Source: Siphonodentalium dalli
Taxonomy: Eukaryota; Mollusca; Scaphopoda; Gadilida; Siphonodentaliidae
Assembly: GCA_032622095.1 (NCBI GenBank)
Contig: CP136067.1
Location: 120,375,030-120,439,029 of the forward strand
Length of the DNA: 64,000 bases
Reading direction: 5' to 3'
The translations under genes were made by a program, and so were the position numbers. Numbering within the stretch: position 1 is the stretch's first letter; every line of letters begins with the position of its first letter. A model generated the notes under the pieces. That model had not been told where the DNA came from and did no database searches. It saw only the letters and a list, made by a program, of their open reading frames with translations. Shown here piece by piece: positions 22,781 through 34,769 of this stretch.

Positions 22781-23522
22781 AATCTCGCTTCTATAAAGCA
22801 GAATTAGGCCGTTTCCCTTTCGCGAATGATGCCATTTTACAACTCTTCGTGCATATGCTTAAAATGTCAAACGTAGAAGACCATACCATCTTATCCGTAT
22901 GCTACAAAGAATCTCTGAATTGTAAATTACCTTTAACATGGCTCACCCGGTTGTCGCTTTATAACATTGTAATCAATAGCGCATACCAACTACCATGGCA
23001 GTGTGAACAGATGCTGACTAATACATTGATTGAAATAAGTACACATGGAAGGGTTTCGCAAGATACAATGATATATTCAATTACGATAGACCGACAGGGA
23101 AAATAAACTACGAATTTATTATATAGGATATGCAAAGATGAATACAAAATTGAGCCATTAGTATGTCATTCACACACAATCACAAATGGCTCGCGAAATG
23201 TGTTCGAGGTTGCGCTTCAGCAACCACATATTGGCAATAGAAAAAGGCATCGACAACCAGTAATACCATTATAAAATTGGCTCCATGTGTGACAAACAAT
23301 GTGTTGAATGACTCTGAAATGCATTTTATCATTGAATGTAGCGCATACGAGGATTTAAGATCTAATTTATTCAGCGAAATTGAGACACACGATAGTGAAT
23401 TCAATAATTTGAATGGCGCTGATACATTTGCACTGATTATGAGAAGTGATAATACTAAATTAATTAACAAGGTTTGCAACATAGTCCGGCTATTCTTCCT
23501 TCGGCGGAATAATAAAACTTGA
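22781..23522 (+). pseudogene. second LINE C-terminal fragment, opposite orientation
   Basis: Plus strand: KAELGRFPFANDAI near 22800 (the ELGRYPL motif of LINE C-termini), then MLKMSNVEDHTILSVCYKES and a helical stretch to 23100, LRFSNHILAIEKGI near 23205, and after a frameshift MHFIIECSAYEDLRSNLF near 23320, ending KLINKVCNIVRLFFLRR. The SNHxLAIEKG and ExEMHFIIECxxYxxLR motifs mark a LINE family related to, but distinct from, the one at 21.3-22.2 kb. Several frameshifts are present, so it is non-functional. The two LINE pieces face each other across the double-hairpin element. Confidence 0.8.
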
Positions 23523-23675
23523 AGAAACTGTTTGATTAGAACTGTGTTTGTTATATTAATATTATTTATGTATTGCTTATTTGTGAAAATGATAATCATC
23601 AGTATAGCTTCCGGTGCTGCCAGTTTGAATTAGTCCACGGAAGGACCCTGCTTGTGTAGCGACAATGCACCCAAA

Positions 23676-23929
23676 CAAGCCTTGAAATAGTGTGTCTGTC
23701 ATTTGCAGAATGAGGTCCCCAGATGGTGAATTTGGTGATGCTACCCCGCATTGCGGGCTAGCATAATCAAATTCACCCTCTGGGGACCTCATTCTTCTTA
23801 CACATCAGCAGAATGAGGTCCCCAGAGGGTGAATTTTGTGATGCTAGCCCGCTATGCGGGGTAGCATCACTAAATTCACCATCTGGGGACCTCATTCTGC
23901 AAATGACAGACACACTATTTCAAGGCTTG
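23676..23929. mobile_element. hAT-type fold-back MITE (type H2), double hairpin
   Basis: Same ends as the 16313 element (CAAGCCTTG/CAAGGCTTG) but 254 bp long, with two successive palindromes joined by CTTACACATCAG. It is flanked by perfect 8 bp direct repeats CACCCAAA (23668-23675 and 23930-23937). Confidence 0.93.
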
Positions 23930-24164
23930 CACCCAAATGTAATACAAATCCGATAATCGAGGACTCCCTTTCTGAACTCTTTAAATCTATCTTTCTTTAG
24001 ACACTGCTGCTAACAAATCTGAAAAATCTTCGGTGAATCAGGGTTTGGTCTAAAATGGTCTTTTGATAATAGGTGGTTTATTTGGAGAATAAGATAAAAT
24101 ATTCTGCAGTGTGAAGACAAAACCTAAACAGAATCAAATTATTCTTATATATATATATTACTAG

Positions 24165-24998
24165 CAGGTTAGCCCGCCACTGGCGGCATTCGTCCCATGA
24201 CTTTGTTCGAATAAAAGCAATTGCAACAGGTTCCGAGACACTTGTGCTGCATTTGCACCAAATTTCGTCGAAATCAGCAAGTTTTACCCGATTTGACATT
24301 GAATTGACAAATTTGTAGGTCAAGGTCAGGTCGTGGTTATGATTTGACCTGTCCAAAACACTCCTCGGACAAAAGTACAGAAATCCGCCAGTTTTACCCC
24401 ATTTGACCTTGAATTGACCAGTTTGAAGGTCAATGTCACGTCGGGGTCACGATTTAACCCGTCCGTGATACTTTCGGGACAAAAGCACCCATAGGTAGCA
24501 AGTTTGGGCTCAATCGGTTGACCCGTCCCGAGTTCACCATTTTGCTTCCATAAAATTTTCATGGGACGAATGCCGCCAGTGGCGTAATATTTAAATTTTA
24601 ACATAGGATTTCGCATTCAAATCGATTTATGTCGATAAAAATTTCAAGCTGAGACTTGGTGTGTCTGTGTGTAATACTTATATGTTCTTAAAATGACAAC
24701 ACGTAATGATGTTTTTGATGAAAGAAATTAAAAATTTTCGATGCTAAATTTCGAGCGATAACGTTGCGTTGAATTGTATACAAACGCTCTTTTATAGCGA
24801 CGCGTCATATACAAACGCTCATTAAATTATCACGTGATTAACCCCCACAGTGCCGTTTTTTTGTGACTGAGAGTGGAGAATGATTCCCGTGGGTTTTTAC
24901 CTTTGATGGGAAGTTTGAGCTCAATCGAGCCAGCCGTTTTCGATTCTATAGAGGAAAAATACACACACACACACACACATATATATATACGTAGTTCT
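24165..24998. mobile_element. element with GCCACTGGCGGCATTCGTCC inverted repeats and (AC)n(AT)n end
   Basis: A 24 bp perfect inverted repeat, GCCACTGGCGGCATTCGTCC plus CATG, lies at 24176-24199 and 24560-24583. Internal units of about 130 bp repeat CAAGTTTTACCCGATTTGAC, TTGAATTGACAAATTTG and GGTCAAGGTCA-like text. The stretch from 24900 ends in AGCCGTTTTCGATTCTATAG followed by (AC)n(AT)n at 24961-24998. Whether the second half belongs to the same element is uncertain. Confidence 0.65.
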
Positions 24999-25111
24999 CA
25001 AAATATATAGGAGACTATACAACGGGACGGCAGGTAGACAACCATCTGGGTTATGCTGTCCTCCGATAGCTCATTGCATGTTATAACATTAAATTGTATT
25101 CAATAATATAT

Positions 25112-25690
25112 AGTATACTAGCTGATGTGCCCGACTTCGTCCACATGGGGGGGGGGGGCAAATTCACATTTAATAATTAATTTCGCTTGATTGCGCTTAA
25201 GCGCAAATAATTACGCTTAGGCTTAAGCGTAATTCATTATTAAATGTGAATTTGGCCTCCCATACGTCCGGGCTTTTTAGGGATTTCTTTGTGATATATA
25301 CAGCGTCTGGACAAACTTTTGTTCGATCGGTCCAGAAACATGCCTATAAGAGAGGTTAAGGTAAAGGTCAAGGCCAAGGACTCGGTCGTACGTGCAATTG
25401 GACCCGCCCATATTGTTCCCGGGATCAAAGTAGGCTTACATACCAAATTCGAGTCGAATTGGTCGAGGTCCAGAAACATGCCTATATGAGCGTATATGAG
25501 CGATGGCAAGGTCAAGGACACGGCAGCACGTGAAATTGGACCCGCCCATATTGTTCCCGGGATCAAAGTACACCTACATACCTAATTCGAGTCGAATCGG
25601 TCGAGCTCCAGAAACATGCCTATATGAGTGTATATGAGCGAGGTCAAGGACACGGTCGCACGTGAAATTTGACCCCTCTCACTTAAACAA
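25112..25690. repeat. repeat element with three 138 bp internal tandem units
   Basis: Starts TACTAGCTGATGTGCCCGAC. From 25310, CCAGAAACATGCCTAT recurs at 25332, 25470 and 25608, a spacing of 138 bp. Each unit has GGTCAAGGACACGG, ATTGGACCCGCCCATATTGT and TTCGAGTCGAATYGGTCGAG. It is interrupted by the hairpin at 25157-25252 and by a 12-G run. Confidence 0.8.
25157..25252. mobile_element. nested TTAAGCGC-family hairpin
   Basis: CAAATTCACATTTAATAAT and ATTATTAAATGTGAATTTG bound a core with TTGCGCTTAAGCGCAA and ACGCTTAGGCTTAAGCGT. It sits inside the 25.1 kb repeat, so it arrived later. Confidence 0.75.
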
Positions 25691-26229
25691 CGTGGGTTGT
25701 ATGGGAGGGCATACTGACCTTCCATATCCTTCCTGGCCTGTCCCAAAGTCCCCAATAAACAGCGACAAACATATAAAACATGTTTATGGTGGTTGTCGCG
25801 TCGTGGATGTATGTTTTCCACGATCACATATTAATTATACCCCATCAATCGGATGGAGTATAAAGCGTTCCGGAGTCGCCGATGACGGATATTGTCGAAA
25901 AATCTTCTTCCCAAGGAACTTCACTACAAGGCACTACATATAATAATTGTCGTCATTGTTTAATTTACCAACAAATAATTAGTGGGAAATTTGTTGTTTT
26001 AGACCAACATTAGCATATTTTTAGTCAATCAGTTGGAAATTATCCAACATCAGGCGGTTGCCAGAATGGAAATTCCCAACAGTGTTATTTATCAACATTT
26101 TGTTGAACTAAATCTGGCTGGATTGTCAAATATTTAACACACGAAGTCACTTGTTTTAGAGTTATCCATCTGCATCCGCAATTTGGTCCCAGACCATGGG
26201 CTTGATTATTGCCAGGCCGCCAAAAGTTA

Positions 26230-26400
26230 CATATCTCAGGAAATAACAAATTTCAAAAATCGATATATGATCACGTTGAGATAAGATGGGTGGGTTCCTC
26301 CACTCGAATCAAATATTTGTTTGAGCCCCGAAGCCAAAGAAATAGTAATTTGGGAGCGTTAATTCGGATTATGCATCTTTAATTGCGATAATATTTTGAG
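26230..26400 (-). repeat. repeat shared with 43205-43560 and 57295-57525
   Basis: Reverse copy: TGGGTTCCTCCACTCGAATC, AAATATTTGTTTGAG, GAAGCCAAAGAAATAGTAAT, TCGGATTATGCATCTTTAAT. No coding region. Confidence 0.7.
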
Positions 26401-26699
26401 TTTTTAAAAACTTTTATAAACTTATAATGACAACTAAACCTTATCATTCGACGGGACAGCAGTTTAGGGAGGCTAAAGCTGAGATGACGAATCCGTCTTT
26501 TCTGAAGCGTGCATGGATTTCAATTGTTATACAATCATTCCAGATGGTGGAGCTGTAAATACCATTGATTGAGGGCGTACCTAAGGTGCACGTGTCGGCT
26601 TTGGTGTTATCATTCCACAATTGACCACTCGAGCGTTGCTCAAATCACGGGTGGATGCATTTCCAGTTAGATTTTACAATTGACTCGTATGTCAGCCTT

Positions 26700-26880
26700 T
26701 AAAGCCCGGCAAGCAGTAGCGGCGGAGATCGCAGAAAACATTCGACAGCCGCAGGAGACGATGGACGAAACAAAGAGATAGCTGACAAGGACGAAGCGAT
26801 GAAACGGCAACTCGCAGAACCACGGCATGACCTTCGACTCAACAACAACAACAACAACATCCCGGGTCTCATTCCCAAAC
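26700..26880 (+). pseudogene. relative of the 8.1 kb coding-like fragment
   Basis: Plus-strand reading gives ALKARQAVAAEIAENIRQPQ, then after shifts KEIADKDEAMKRQLAE, a degraded HG.TFDS segment, and a CAA run. This parallels KEIAEKDKALKQQLAEHGMA plus a Thr/Asn run on the minus strand at 8060-8230. Frameshifts show it is inactive. Function unknown. Confidence 0.5.
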
Positions 26881-27057
26881 CATTAAAGCAGCAATGTCAT
26901 TTTTAGACTACAAGGCAATACATTAATAGAAGAACTCGAACTCAGGAAAACACTGCTGTCCAAAATTAAAACATGAGCATCATTCCGGCGAGATTTGTGA
27001 TCATTCTGTGATCTGCCGGGATATTCCCTCTCAATGGCGGTTCCAATACTCTTCAAA

Positions 27058-28330
27058 TTCAATAAAAGGCCGTCCGTCCACAGTGTCCCCCGAAAAAGTG
27101 GCTTCATTGGGGGCATCAGCTTTTCTGAAAAAAAATAACAAGGACCCTAAATCCGAAGCAACCAGACAAAAATGGGTGGATCGTACCCATATTCGAACTT
27201 GATCTGTATTTCGAGCTGATAAACTCATATATATATACCAAATTTGATTCAGATATGATCACACAAACTAAAGTTATCATCCGGAAACCAGAAATTGACA
27301 AGATTATAAAATTTCTAAGTCGTAAAAGGGCCATAACTCTCACAAAAAATGGGCAGAGCAAACCCATATTCGAACCTGACCTGTATTTTGGGCTTGTAAA
27401 CTATCATAATAAATTTGATTCAGATATGATCACACAAACTAAAGTTATCATCTGGAAACCAGAAATTGACAGGATTCTAAGTAAAATAAAGGTCATAACT
27501 CTAGCAAAAATGGGCGGAGCAAACCCATATTCGAACTTGACCTGTATTTTGGTCTGATAAACTCACCTATGAAATTTTCTTTTGATCTAATAACCGAAAC
27601 TAAAGTTATCATCCGGAAACCATTTCCGGACGTACGCACGGACGCATGGACGGATGGACGGACGGACACCGGCTATTTTAATAGTCCCCCGAAAATAAAA
27701 GGCCGTCCGGCCACAGTGTTCCCCGAAAAAGTGGCTTCATTGGGGGCATCAGCTTTTCTGAAAAAAATAACAAGGACCCTAAATCCGAAGCAACCAGACA
27801 AAAATGGGCGGATTGTACCCATATTCGAACTTGACCTGTATTTCGAGCTGATAAACGCACATTCCAAATTTGGTTCAGATATGCATGATCACACAAACTG
27901 AAGTTATCATCCGGAAACCAGAAATTGACAGGATTCCAAGTCGTAAAAGGACCACAACTCTCGCAAAAATGGGCGGAGCAAACCCATATTCGAACTTGAC
28001 CTGTATATATAGGGCTGATAAACTCACATACCATATTTGGTTCAGATATGTTCACACAAACTGAAGTTATCATCCGGAAACCAGAATATTACAAGATACT
28101 AAGTAAAAAAGGGCCATAACTCTCGCAAAAATGGGCGGAGCAAACCCATATTCGAACTTGACCTGTATTTTGGTCTGATAAACTCACCTATGAAATTTGG
28201 TTTTGATCTAATAACCGAAACTAAAGTTATCATCCGGAAACCATTTCCGGACGCACACACGGGCGCATGGACGGGCGGACGGACACCCGCTATTTTAATA
28301 GTCCCCAGGAAAAAAAAATTCGGGGGACAA
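27058..28330 (+). repeat. repeat family with nested tandem organisation
   Basis: Two large units begin AAAAGGCCGTCCGTCCACAG (27062) and AAAAGGCCGTCCGGCCACAG (about 27698), each with GTGGCTTCATTGGGGGCATC. Each holds three roughly 160 bp subunits marked by AAAGTTATCATCCGGAAACC (27271, 27441, 27602; 27901, 28063, 28223) and ATGGGCGGAGCAAACCCATA. Each unit ends in a GGACGGACGG run and TATTTTAATAGTCCCC. Open frames across it are periodic and not protein-like. Confidence 0.85.
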
Positions 28331-28334
28331 AAAC

Positions 28335-29105
28335 AAGACTTGCTCATCGAAGATGGCTTTCGTCAAGTTTTATTTTTGCCTAAAAGAGTGAAAACAATTT
28401 AAAATTGGTTGGAATTAATTTCGAAATATTGTTGTGGAATAGGAATTGATTAATGTAATGTTCATTCATCTTCAAATTGCTAAAATAGACATACTAACGG
28501 CTATAATGCCCACATAGATGGCCACTCATTCTCAGAGTTTAACACATGTGTACTTCTGATAAATTTGTAATAAAGCTTCCTCAGAACATACCGGTATGTA
28601 TACTTCTCATAGCTCGTCACTATTTACAGTCATCTGTTGTACTTTGAATTCTGCCAAGTTAAGTTATATCATGCTGCAGTATTGATGGTACATTTATATA
28701 TTCCATTTGCTTACCAACTATATTGTTTGCATCTGATGTGGCTGGGAAGAGTTCTCCAAAATAACTGCTCTCAAACAACTAAAAAAAATAGGTGAGCTGG
28801 ATATTATATATTATTGCTATTTTTTCATTTTGTCAGGCAAATCTCTCACAGAATCTGTTTCATGGATCAGTTTAGAGGACTCATTTTAATGACTTTGCCT
28901 ACAAAATCCACCACAAAATTACATTTTATGAGTTTTTTAAATGCCAAAATCATTGGATTTGTGTTCGATGATTATCTTTCTTGAGTAAATTCTCCCAAAC
29001 TGCAAATGTAACAGTGTCACACAATTATCTCGATTTGCTAAACTCTCCCAACCTACAAGTTCACGCGAATATGCCCAACGGAAATTGAATTCAATGGACA
29101 CAATC
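28335..29105. other. no recognisable feature
   Basis: AT-rich and apparently unique. No exon-like or transposon-end signal was found. Confidence 0.45.
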
Positions 29106-29110
29106 TTTTA

Positions 29111-29275
29111 TATAAGGATTAACTGTCATGTGGACTGTTTTTATGGAGATGTAACGGTGAGGTAAGTGGACATAACTTGTGTAAAACCCGAAGGGTTTTA
29201 CATACAAGTTATGTCCACTTACCTCACCGTTACATCTCCATAAAAATAGTCCACATGACATTTAATCCTTATATT
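29111..29275. mobile_element. 165 bp palindromic MITE
   Basis: TATAAGGATTAACTGTCATG to its complement (CATGACATTTAATCCTTATA), with inner arms GGAGATGTAACGGTGAGGTA and a centre AAAACCCGAAGGGTTTTA. Nearly perfect hairpin, non-coding. Confidence 0.85.
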
Positions 29276-30011
29276 TATATACATTTAGCGAAAAAGCCAC
29301 GTTTGTAAATATATTTAAATCGAAAAGTGTATCGTGACAAGATCAGCCCAAAATACCCAATAGCACCCTTGGCAAAAGTTAATAGGAACAATTTCTCTTC
29401 ATGTTGAAACCCGATGATGTATTAAGTCAATCCTGCGCGAGTCAAAATGCGCCCAAAGCATTACGCGTTCGTCTTTCCAAACCCAATGACGTATCGATGG
29501 TGTTATTAGCTTGGTGTCATGAGGCCTTGTGCATTCACCGAGAAATAACTGCAGCTAGCCACGTGGGCGCCGACCAATCAGAATGCTGGATTTAGTGATG
29601 ACAACACTTAGTGTGTAAATATATAATTATATCATAAATACTCCACAAATATGCATTAGTTTCTTTGTGATATGTTTTACCATAATACCCACGATGGGAG
29701 GCAACCAAATAATGTTAAAATCTAGGAACAATTTGTTTATAGTGCGCAAGAATATACATTGGAATGTTGTTTTTATTTTTCACGCGATTGATGTGACGTC
29801 AGTTCATTCATGATTTTGACCAGTCAATGATGTCACGTGTGCCTTGTACCACAACTGCAGTAATGATACCGATGTTTTTTATAGCCAATTCATTATCGCC
29901 AATTTTATTAGCGAATTTCATAGGAAATGGTAGATAATCAATAACTTGGCACGTGACAAATTGGCTAAATTCCCACACAAGTTAAATGATTTCCAAACAG
30001 AAAAATAGCAG

Positions 30012-30213
30012 GTGCTTATGGGAGGCCAAATTCACATTTAATAATGAATTGCGCTTAAGCGCAATCAATTGCACTTAAGCGCAAATACCACATATTGTGC
30101 TTAATCACAAATAGGGCAATTACGCTTATAAGCGTAATTAATCGTGCTTAAGCACAATTGATTGCGCTTAAGCATAATGATTTGCGCTTAAGCGTAATTG
30201 TGACTACTATATA
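30012..30213. repeat. array of TTAAGCGC palindromes (seven units)
   Basis: After GGCCAAATTCACATTTAATA come seven near-palindromic 12-mers of the type GCGCTTAAGCGC, with variants GCACTTAAGCGC, GTGCTTAATCAC, ACGCTTATAAGCGT, GTGCTTAAGCAC, GCGCTTAAGCAT and GCGCTTAAGCGT, separated by AATT/ATT-type linkers. The right arm of the hairpin form (25.2 kb) is missing. Confidence 0.85.
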
Positions 30214-31065
30214 ACCTACCCATAAACTATTGGCATGACCTGGTGTATCACCTAGTAACACAAGAGGAGCACATTGGGCTAATTTTAACCTGTTTGAATT
30301 AGCCTGAGTACTCGATCAACAGTCAACTGAGAGTATGTGTTCAACAATGATAATCCCTAATTACATATTATCAGCATCCCTATATCCAAAGTATTGATGT
30401 CTCCTTCCCGGAACTCTAGTAATTTTTTATATGATGTTTTTTAATGTATTTATGCACATATTTGGGCCATTAATTACTATGGTCATATACTATAGCATGC
30501 ATGTGATGTCACTGCACGAGGGCTTGCTTACCTCATATGGTTTACTTATTGACTTAAATCAGGGAAAAAAAACATATTTTCATATTATCAGCATCCCTGT
30601 CCCAAAAAATTGGTGTCTCATTCCTGGAGCTTTGGTGTCTCAGTCCTCGAGCTCTATTTTTTTTTTTATTAAATCAGCATCTCTTGCACAAATCTATAGT
30701 ATTTCCATGGTCATATAGTGTGAATGTGGTGTCACCGCGGAGGGCTTGCTTCCCTCATAATATGGTGTGCCTGTATACTCGAAAATTGAAGAAAATCAAA
30801 GTCGCCTCGACTAATACAGAAAGTAATGCTATTGCGAGTAGCCCCAACTAATATATACCGAAGATAATAAAATGCTATCACGAGTCGCTCCAACTAAAAC
30901 AGAAGGTGATACCTTTGCGAGTCAGCCATTTTGATAAAGAAGTTGGGCTAGCTCCCTACCCATCCAAATCAATGAAAACAAGAGGTGATATGTCAATAGG
31001 AGTTAAGGTTAAGTTATGGATAAACCTATTTATTCACCAGGGGTGTTTAGTTACATATAACCATG

Positions 31066-31165
31066 AATTGCGCTTAGGCGCATTTAATTGCGCTTAAGCG
31101 CAATTGATTACGCTTAAGCGCAATTAATTGTGCGTAAGCGCAATGATTGCACTTAAGCGCAATTT
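31066..31165. repeat. second TTAAGCGC palindrome array (five units)
   Basis: Five units (GCGCTTAGGCGC, GCGCTTAAGCGC, ACGCTTAAGCGC, GCGTAAGCGC, GCACTTAAGCGC) lie immediately upstream of the LINE at 31188. Confidence 0.85.
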
Positions 31166-31187
31166 GTGCTCTCATAGGTGCTCTCAT

Positions 31188-32017
31188 ATTGTACGACTGT
31201 GAGATATGGGGTTATGGAGATAACCAAGTACTCGAAAATGTACACCGATTTTTTTTAAACATATCCTAAATTTGAAACCATCAACCCCCAATTATATGAT
31301 TTATGGCGAATCAGGAAGATATCCATTGGACATCACAATAAAGTTAAGATTCTTAAAGTATTGGTTGAAAATAAAAAATATGACATACACACGGTATGGG
31401 AAAGTGCTTTATGATTTGTCAGTGAAACTTATGGGAGATGCCGATGAAAAGCTTTTTAAGTGGACAAGAGAAATCCGAGAGATCTTACGTAGCTGTGGCC
31501 AGGCATATTTCTGTGACTGACATCTGGTCAACTAAAGTGTGCCAATCAATTCCTTGATTGCGTGAAAAACAGTCTTCTAAGAGACTTTAAAATAAAGTGG
31601 GACTCTGAAATGAATAAATCAAGTAGAGGCCAAATATATCGCATATTTAAACATCATTTCTCCTTTTAAAAATATCTTGATATCTTACAAAGTAAAAACC
31701 GAATTGAATTTTGCAGATTCAGAACAGCGAACCACAACCTCCCAATAGAAACTGGGAGATAGAACGGAACACCCCACAAGGATAGAACATGTCGCTTATG
31801 TAACCATAACATGATAGCAGACGAATTCCACTATTTATTGGAATGCAAAAAAATTGCGCACATAAGGAAGAAAATTATCCCCCAAAAATATGGTGATAAA
31901 ATAAATATTTTGATTATGGATGAAATCCTGAACTCATATGACCACATAATTCTAAACCGAATATGCATGCTGATCCGAACAGTCCACACAGAGCTCTCAA
32001 ACATAAGCACACCATGA
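31188..32017 (+). pseudogene. LINE RT C-terminus and cysteine tail
   Basis: Plus strand: LLYDCEIWGYGDNQVLENVH, a frameshift at an 8-T run near 31250, HILNLKPSTPNYMIYGESGR then YPLDITIKLRFLKYW, SLLRDFKIKWDSEMNKSSRG near 31575, FCRFRTANHNLPIETGR near 31710, RTCRLCNHNMIADEFHYLLE near 31785, and HIILNRICMLIRTVH to the stop at about 32017. This is the full C-terminal module (LLYGCEIWGY to DEFHYLLEC) of an invertebrate LINE, broken by at least two frameshifts and stops. AT-rich sequence to about 32160 is probably its 3' UTR. Confidence 0.88.
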
Positions 32018-32328
32018 TAACACTTCGTGCTAAAATTCCACTTCAACTGTTGTATATTAGATATGAGTTGTCTCTTCAAATATATTTAATATATTCATAT
32101 TCATTATATGTATTATCCAATCCATTGCTGTATGATATATACTAATATAGACTATACTGTTAAATGCGTATATTGTACATGTATACATATACACATTATA
32201 TATTGCTGAAGGTGCTCATTTAAACGGTAATTTAACGGAGGACTCCCCTTTTAGGGGCGAATTTATACCAGCCCATTGTTTGTGTATTGACCCCCCTTCC
32301 AATCCATAACTTAATTAAGGGTACGTTC

Positions 32329-32734
32329 ATACACTGGCAAGTTTGCACATTATGGTTTGCAGGCATTTCGTCGTAGACAATGATATATTGCCAGAATATG
32401 AATGGACACAAGCAAATAAAACGAATCTTTACCACACCTAACTATACATGCGAAGTAAAATCCCCGTAGTTCCACCTGTAGCGATGCTATCGGAATTTGC
32501 CTGAAAATAGCGTGCAATTATCTCGCAAGAATCAGTCATACAAGTATTTGAAGGCAAATGTCAGTAGTGCCGTTACAAGTGGAAATACAGAACTTTTACT
32601 TCTCATGTCGTTCGCTTTAGTAAAGATGCATGTCATGTGCACGGTTCCGTTCATATTCTGGCACCATGTGGTTTTCTATGATGAAATGCCTTGCAGAACA
32701 TACCGTGCAAACTTGCCAGCGTATGAACGTACCC
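32329..32734. mobile_element. short member of the GGGTACGTTCATAC TIR family
   Basis: GGGTACGTTCATACACTGGC at 32329 and the inverse ending at 32734, with TAA at 32326-32328 and 32735-32737. Inner repeats (TTGCAGGCATTTCGTCGTAG and its counterpart) extend the arms. 406 bp and non-coding. Confidence 0.85.
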
Positions 32735-32869
32735 TAACCTGAAGACAGCTGCAAGTTCTGAACCACGTTTAAGCAACACCTGCAGGCATGCATTCATGTG
32801 GTGCAACACTCACACTGGGCCACGGCCCTGATCCGAACTCATCAATCAACTAAATATCTGAATTTGTCA

Positions 32870-33245
32870 AATTATCTTAATATTGTCACTCCTAAATTCC
32901 TAATTAGTTATGACAAACACACTATGTAACTATATCTGTCACCAGAAAGACTCTGTCAAATTACTAATGTTATATTACCGACTATTTACCGTTAAACAGA
33001 GATGTAAAAGATGACACATGGGGTCATCTGTTTCAGGAAGCAGTACTAACAATTTCATACCACAGAGCCAAATGAAACACGATAACAACATACATTATTA
33101 TATTCACATATTAGGATATAGATATCCCCATAGCACCGGATACATGTATATAATGTATATATCCTTATATTATTTTGTAAATACTTCTTTCTCTGTACTT
33201 CTCGATGTTCATGCGAATTATGAGAATAAATCATCATCATCTCAT
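32870..33245 (+). repeat. possible LINE 3' UTR tail ending (ATC)n
   Basis: AT-rich stretch ending GAATAAATCATCATCATC, a polyadenylation-like hexamer followed by a short trinucleotide run, as is common at LINE 3' ends. No coding motif is readable upstream, so the assignment rests on the tail only. Confidence 0.35.
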
Positions 33246-33820
33246 ATGCTTTGAGAGTTTTTTTTATTATAGAAAATTGCATATGTACAAAAGAGTGATT
33301 GCATATATAAAAGTACTTTTTTAATTTCCTGTTCTTAACATTTTGTCAGGAAGTACTTCTGAAAAGCATCTTATGATTTAAAACGATTGCCTTTAGAGGT
33401 GAGAATGTATTTAGAGGTGAGACGTCTTTACCCCTTTCTATATGGAATGGATTCACACATTCAGCCATAAAAGGATAATTGGAGCAGTCGATTATTCATT
33501 TGGAGGGATGTGCATGTAATAAAAGCAGAAGACAGACAAACAAACATATAATACAAGAGCAAAATTATTCATATTCATTGTTGGAAAATGTTCCGATAAG
33601 GCTGTTTGTTAAAATTATTATATGAACATTTTCTAAGGGAACAACTCCTCAATGAGTATTTAGTATACAAACGGTTCATAAATGTATCAGAGACCAGTTT
33701 AGAGGGTGATTCTCATGAAATTCTCCCTCCATCTACACTGACTTAGTTTAAACAATATTGTTTCATCCATCGGAATGTAGAAATTCACAATCAGATTAAT
33801 ATTAAGTTATTACAGCTTAA

Positions 33821-34658
33821 GGGTGGATACACACATGCATGTAATCTCTGTAATTATCGTGTATTTGGCGTTTTACATGGATCATACAGACCATGTAATA
33901 TGTGTCCGTTGACAACCCAATCATTGCGGCTATGTTTGACCACAGTGAGCCAAGCTCTGAGCGTGCAGAGAACCGTTGACTGAACGAAGTCGTCAGGCCG
34001 CTTAGAATAATTGTTCGCGCGATAACCCAAATGTTGGACATTCTGTTTAAATCATTGTCAGTCTTCTCTTGATTTTTATACCGATGGTGGCCCCAGGAGT
34101 TCCCCAACCCAGGGGCTATGATTCCCAACATGGGGGCAATATTATCAGGATTTCCTGACGCAGGGGCTAAATATGACACCCGACTTGGGGCTGTATATGA
34201 TCCCGAAAGCTACCAGACGGGGTGGCTAATTCTGAGCTATTTAAGTAAAACATTTATTGTACCTTCTTTCCCAGATTATTCCGACCGATACATTCAACTA
34301 AGTCACTTAGCGATTTGAAGCTTTCGAAACCCCACGCCAAGCAAGCATCATGGTCGAAAATGTTCTATATCAAGCCTGTATACACCAGATGTGTCGCTTC
34401 TGTTGATGTGCATTAATAAAATGTCAGATATCACACAGACTTAACTAATTTCCACATTCGTAAGAGAAGACATGTTTTGGACTGGCCTTAAATGTCCCGA
34501 TAACAGAGAGTTTGATTTTGCTTATGACTACTCACTTGTCTGGCCTGGTAACAATGAACCGCTCGCGCGCAGGTGATTAATGTTGTCAATTAGTGGTGTG
34601 GCCATGTAAAATACATGTATTTTACATACAGAGATTACATGCATGTGTGTATCCACCC
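33821..34658. mobile_element. TIR element, GGGTGGATACACACATGC ends, TAA target site
   Basis: GGGTGGATACACACATGCAT plus GTAATCTCTGTA is mirrored at the right end (to 34658). TAA duplications at 33818-33820 and 34659-34661. 838 bp. A minus-strand open frame of 120 codons inside starts near the middle and reads out through the terminal repeat, so I do not treat it as a gene. Probably PIF/Harbinger-like. Confidence 0.85.
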
Positions 34659-34769
34659 TAAAGGTTATTTTGAAAGAAGAGAGTAGAACGTTTGAAGAGG
34701 ATCTGATAGCAAGTATGGGTGCTTATATTTATCATTTCCTCAGGCAAGAAGTAGATACAACAAAATATA

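Noticed and set aside
27255-28073. Repeated frames containing AKMGGANPYSNLTC
   Set aside because: Translation of a roughly 160 bp repeat unit; frames drift between units and no start or domain is kept.
33821-34179. 120-codon minus-strand frame inside the GGGTGGATAC element
   Set aside because: It extends through the terminal inverted repeat and has no transposase motif; probably chance.
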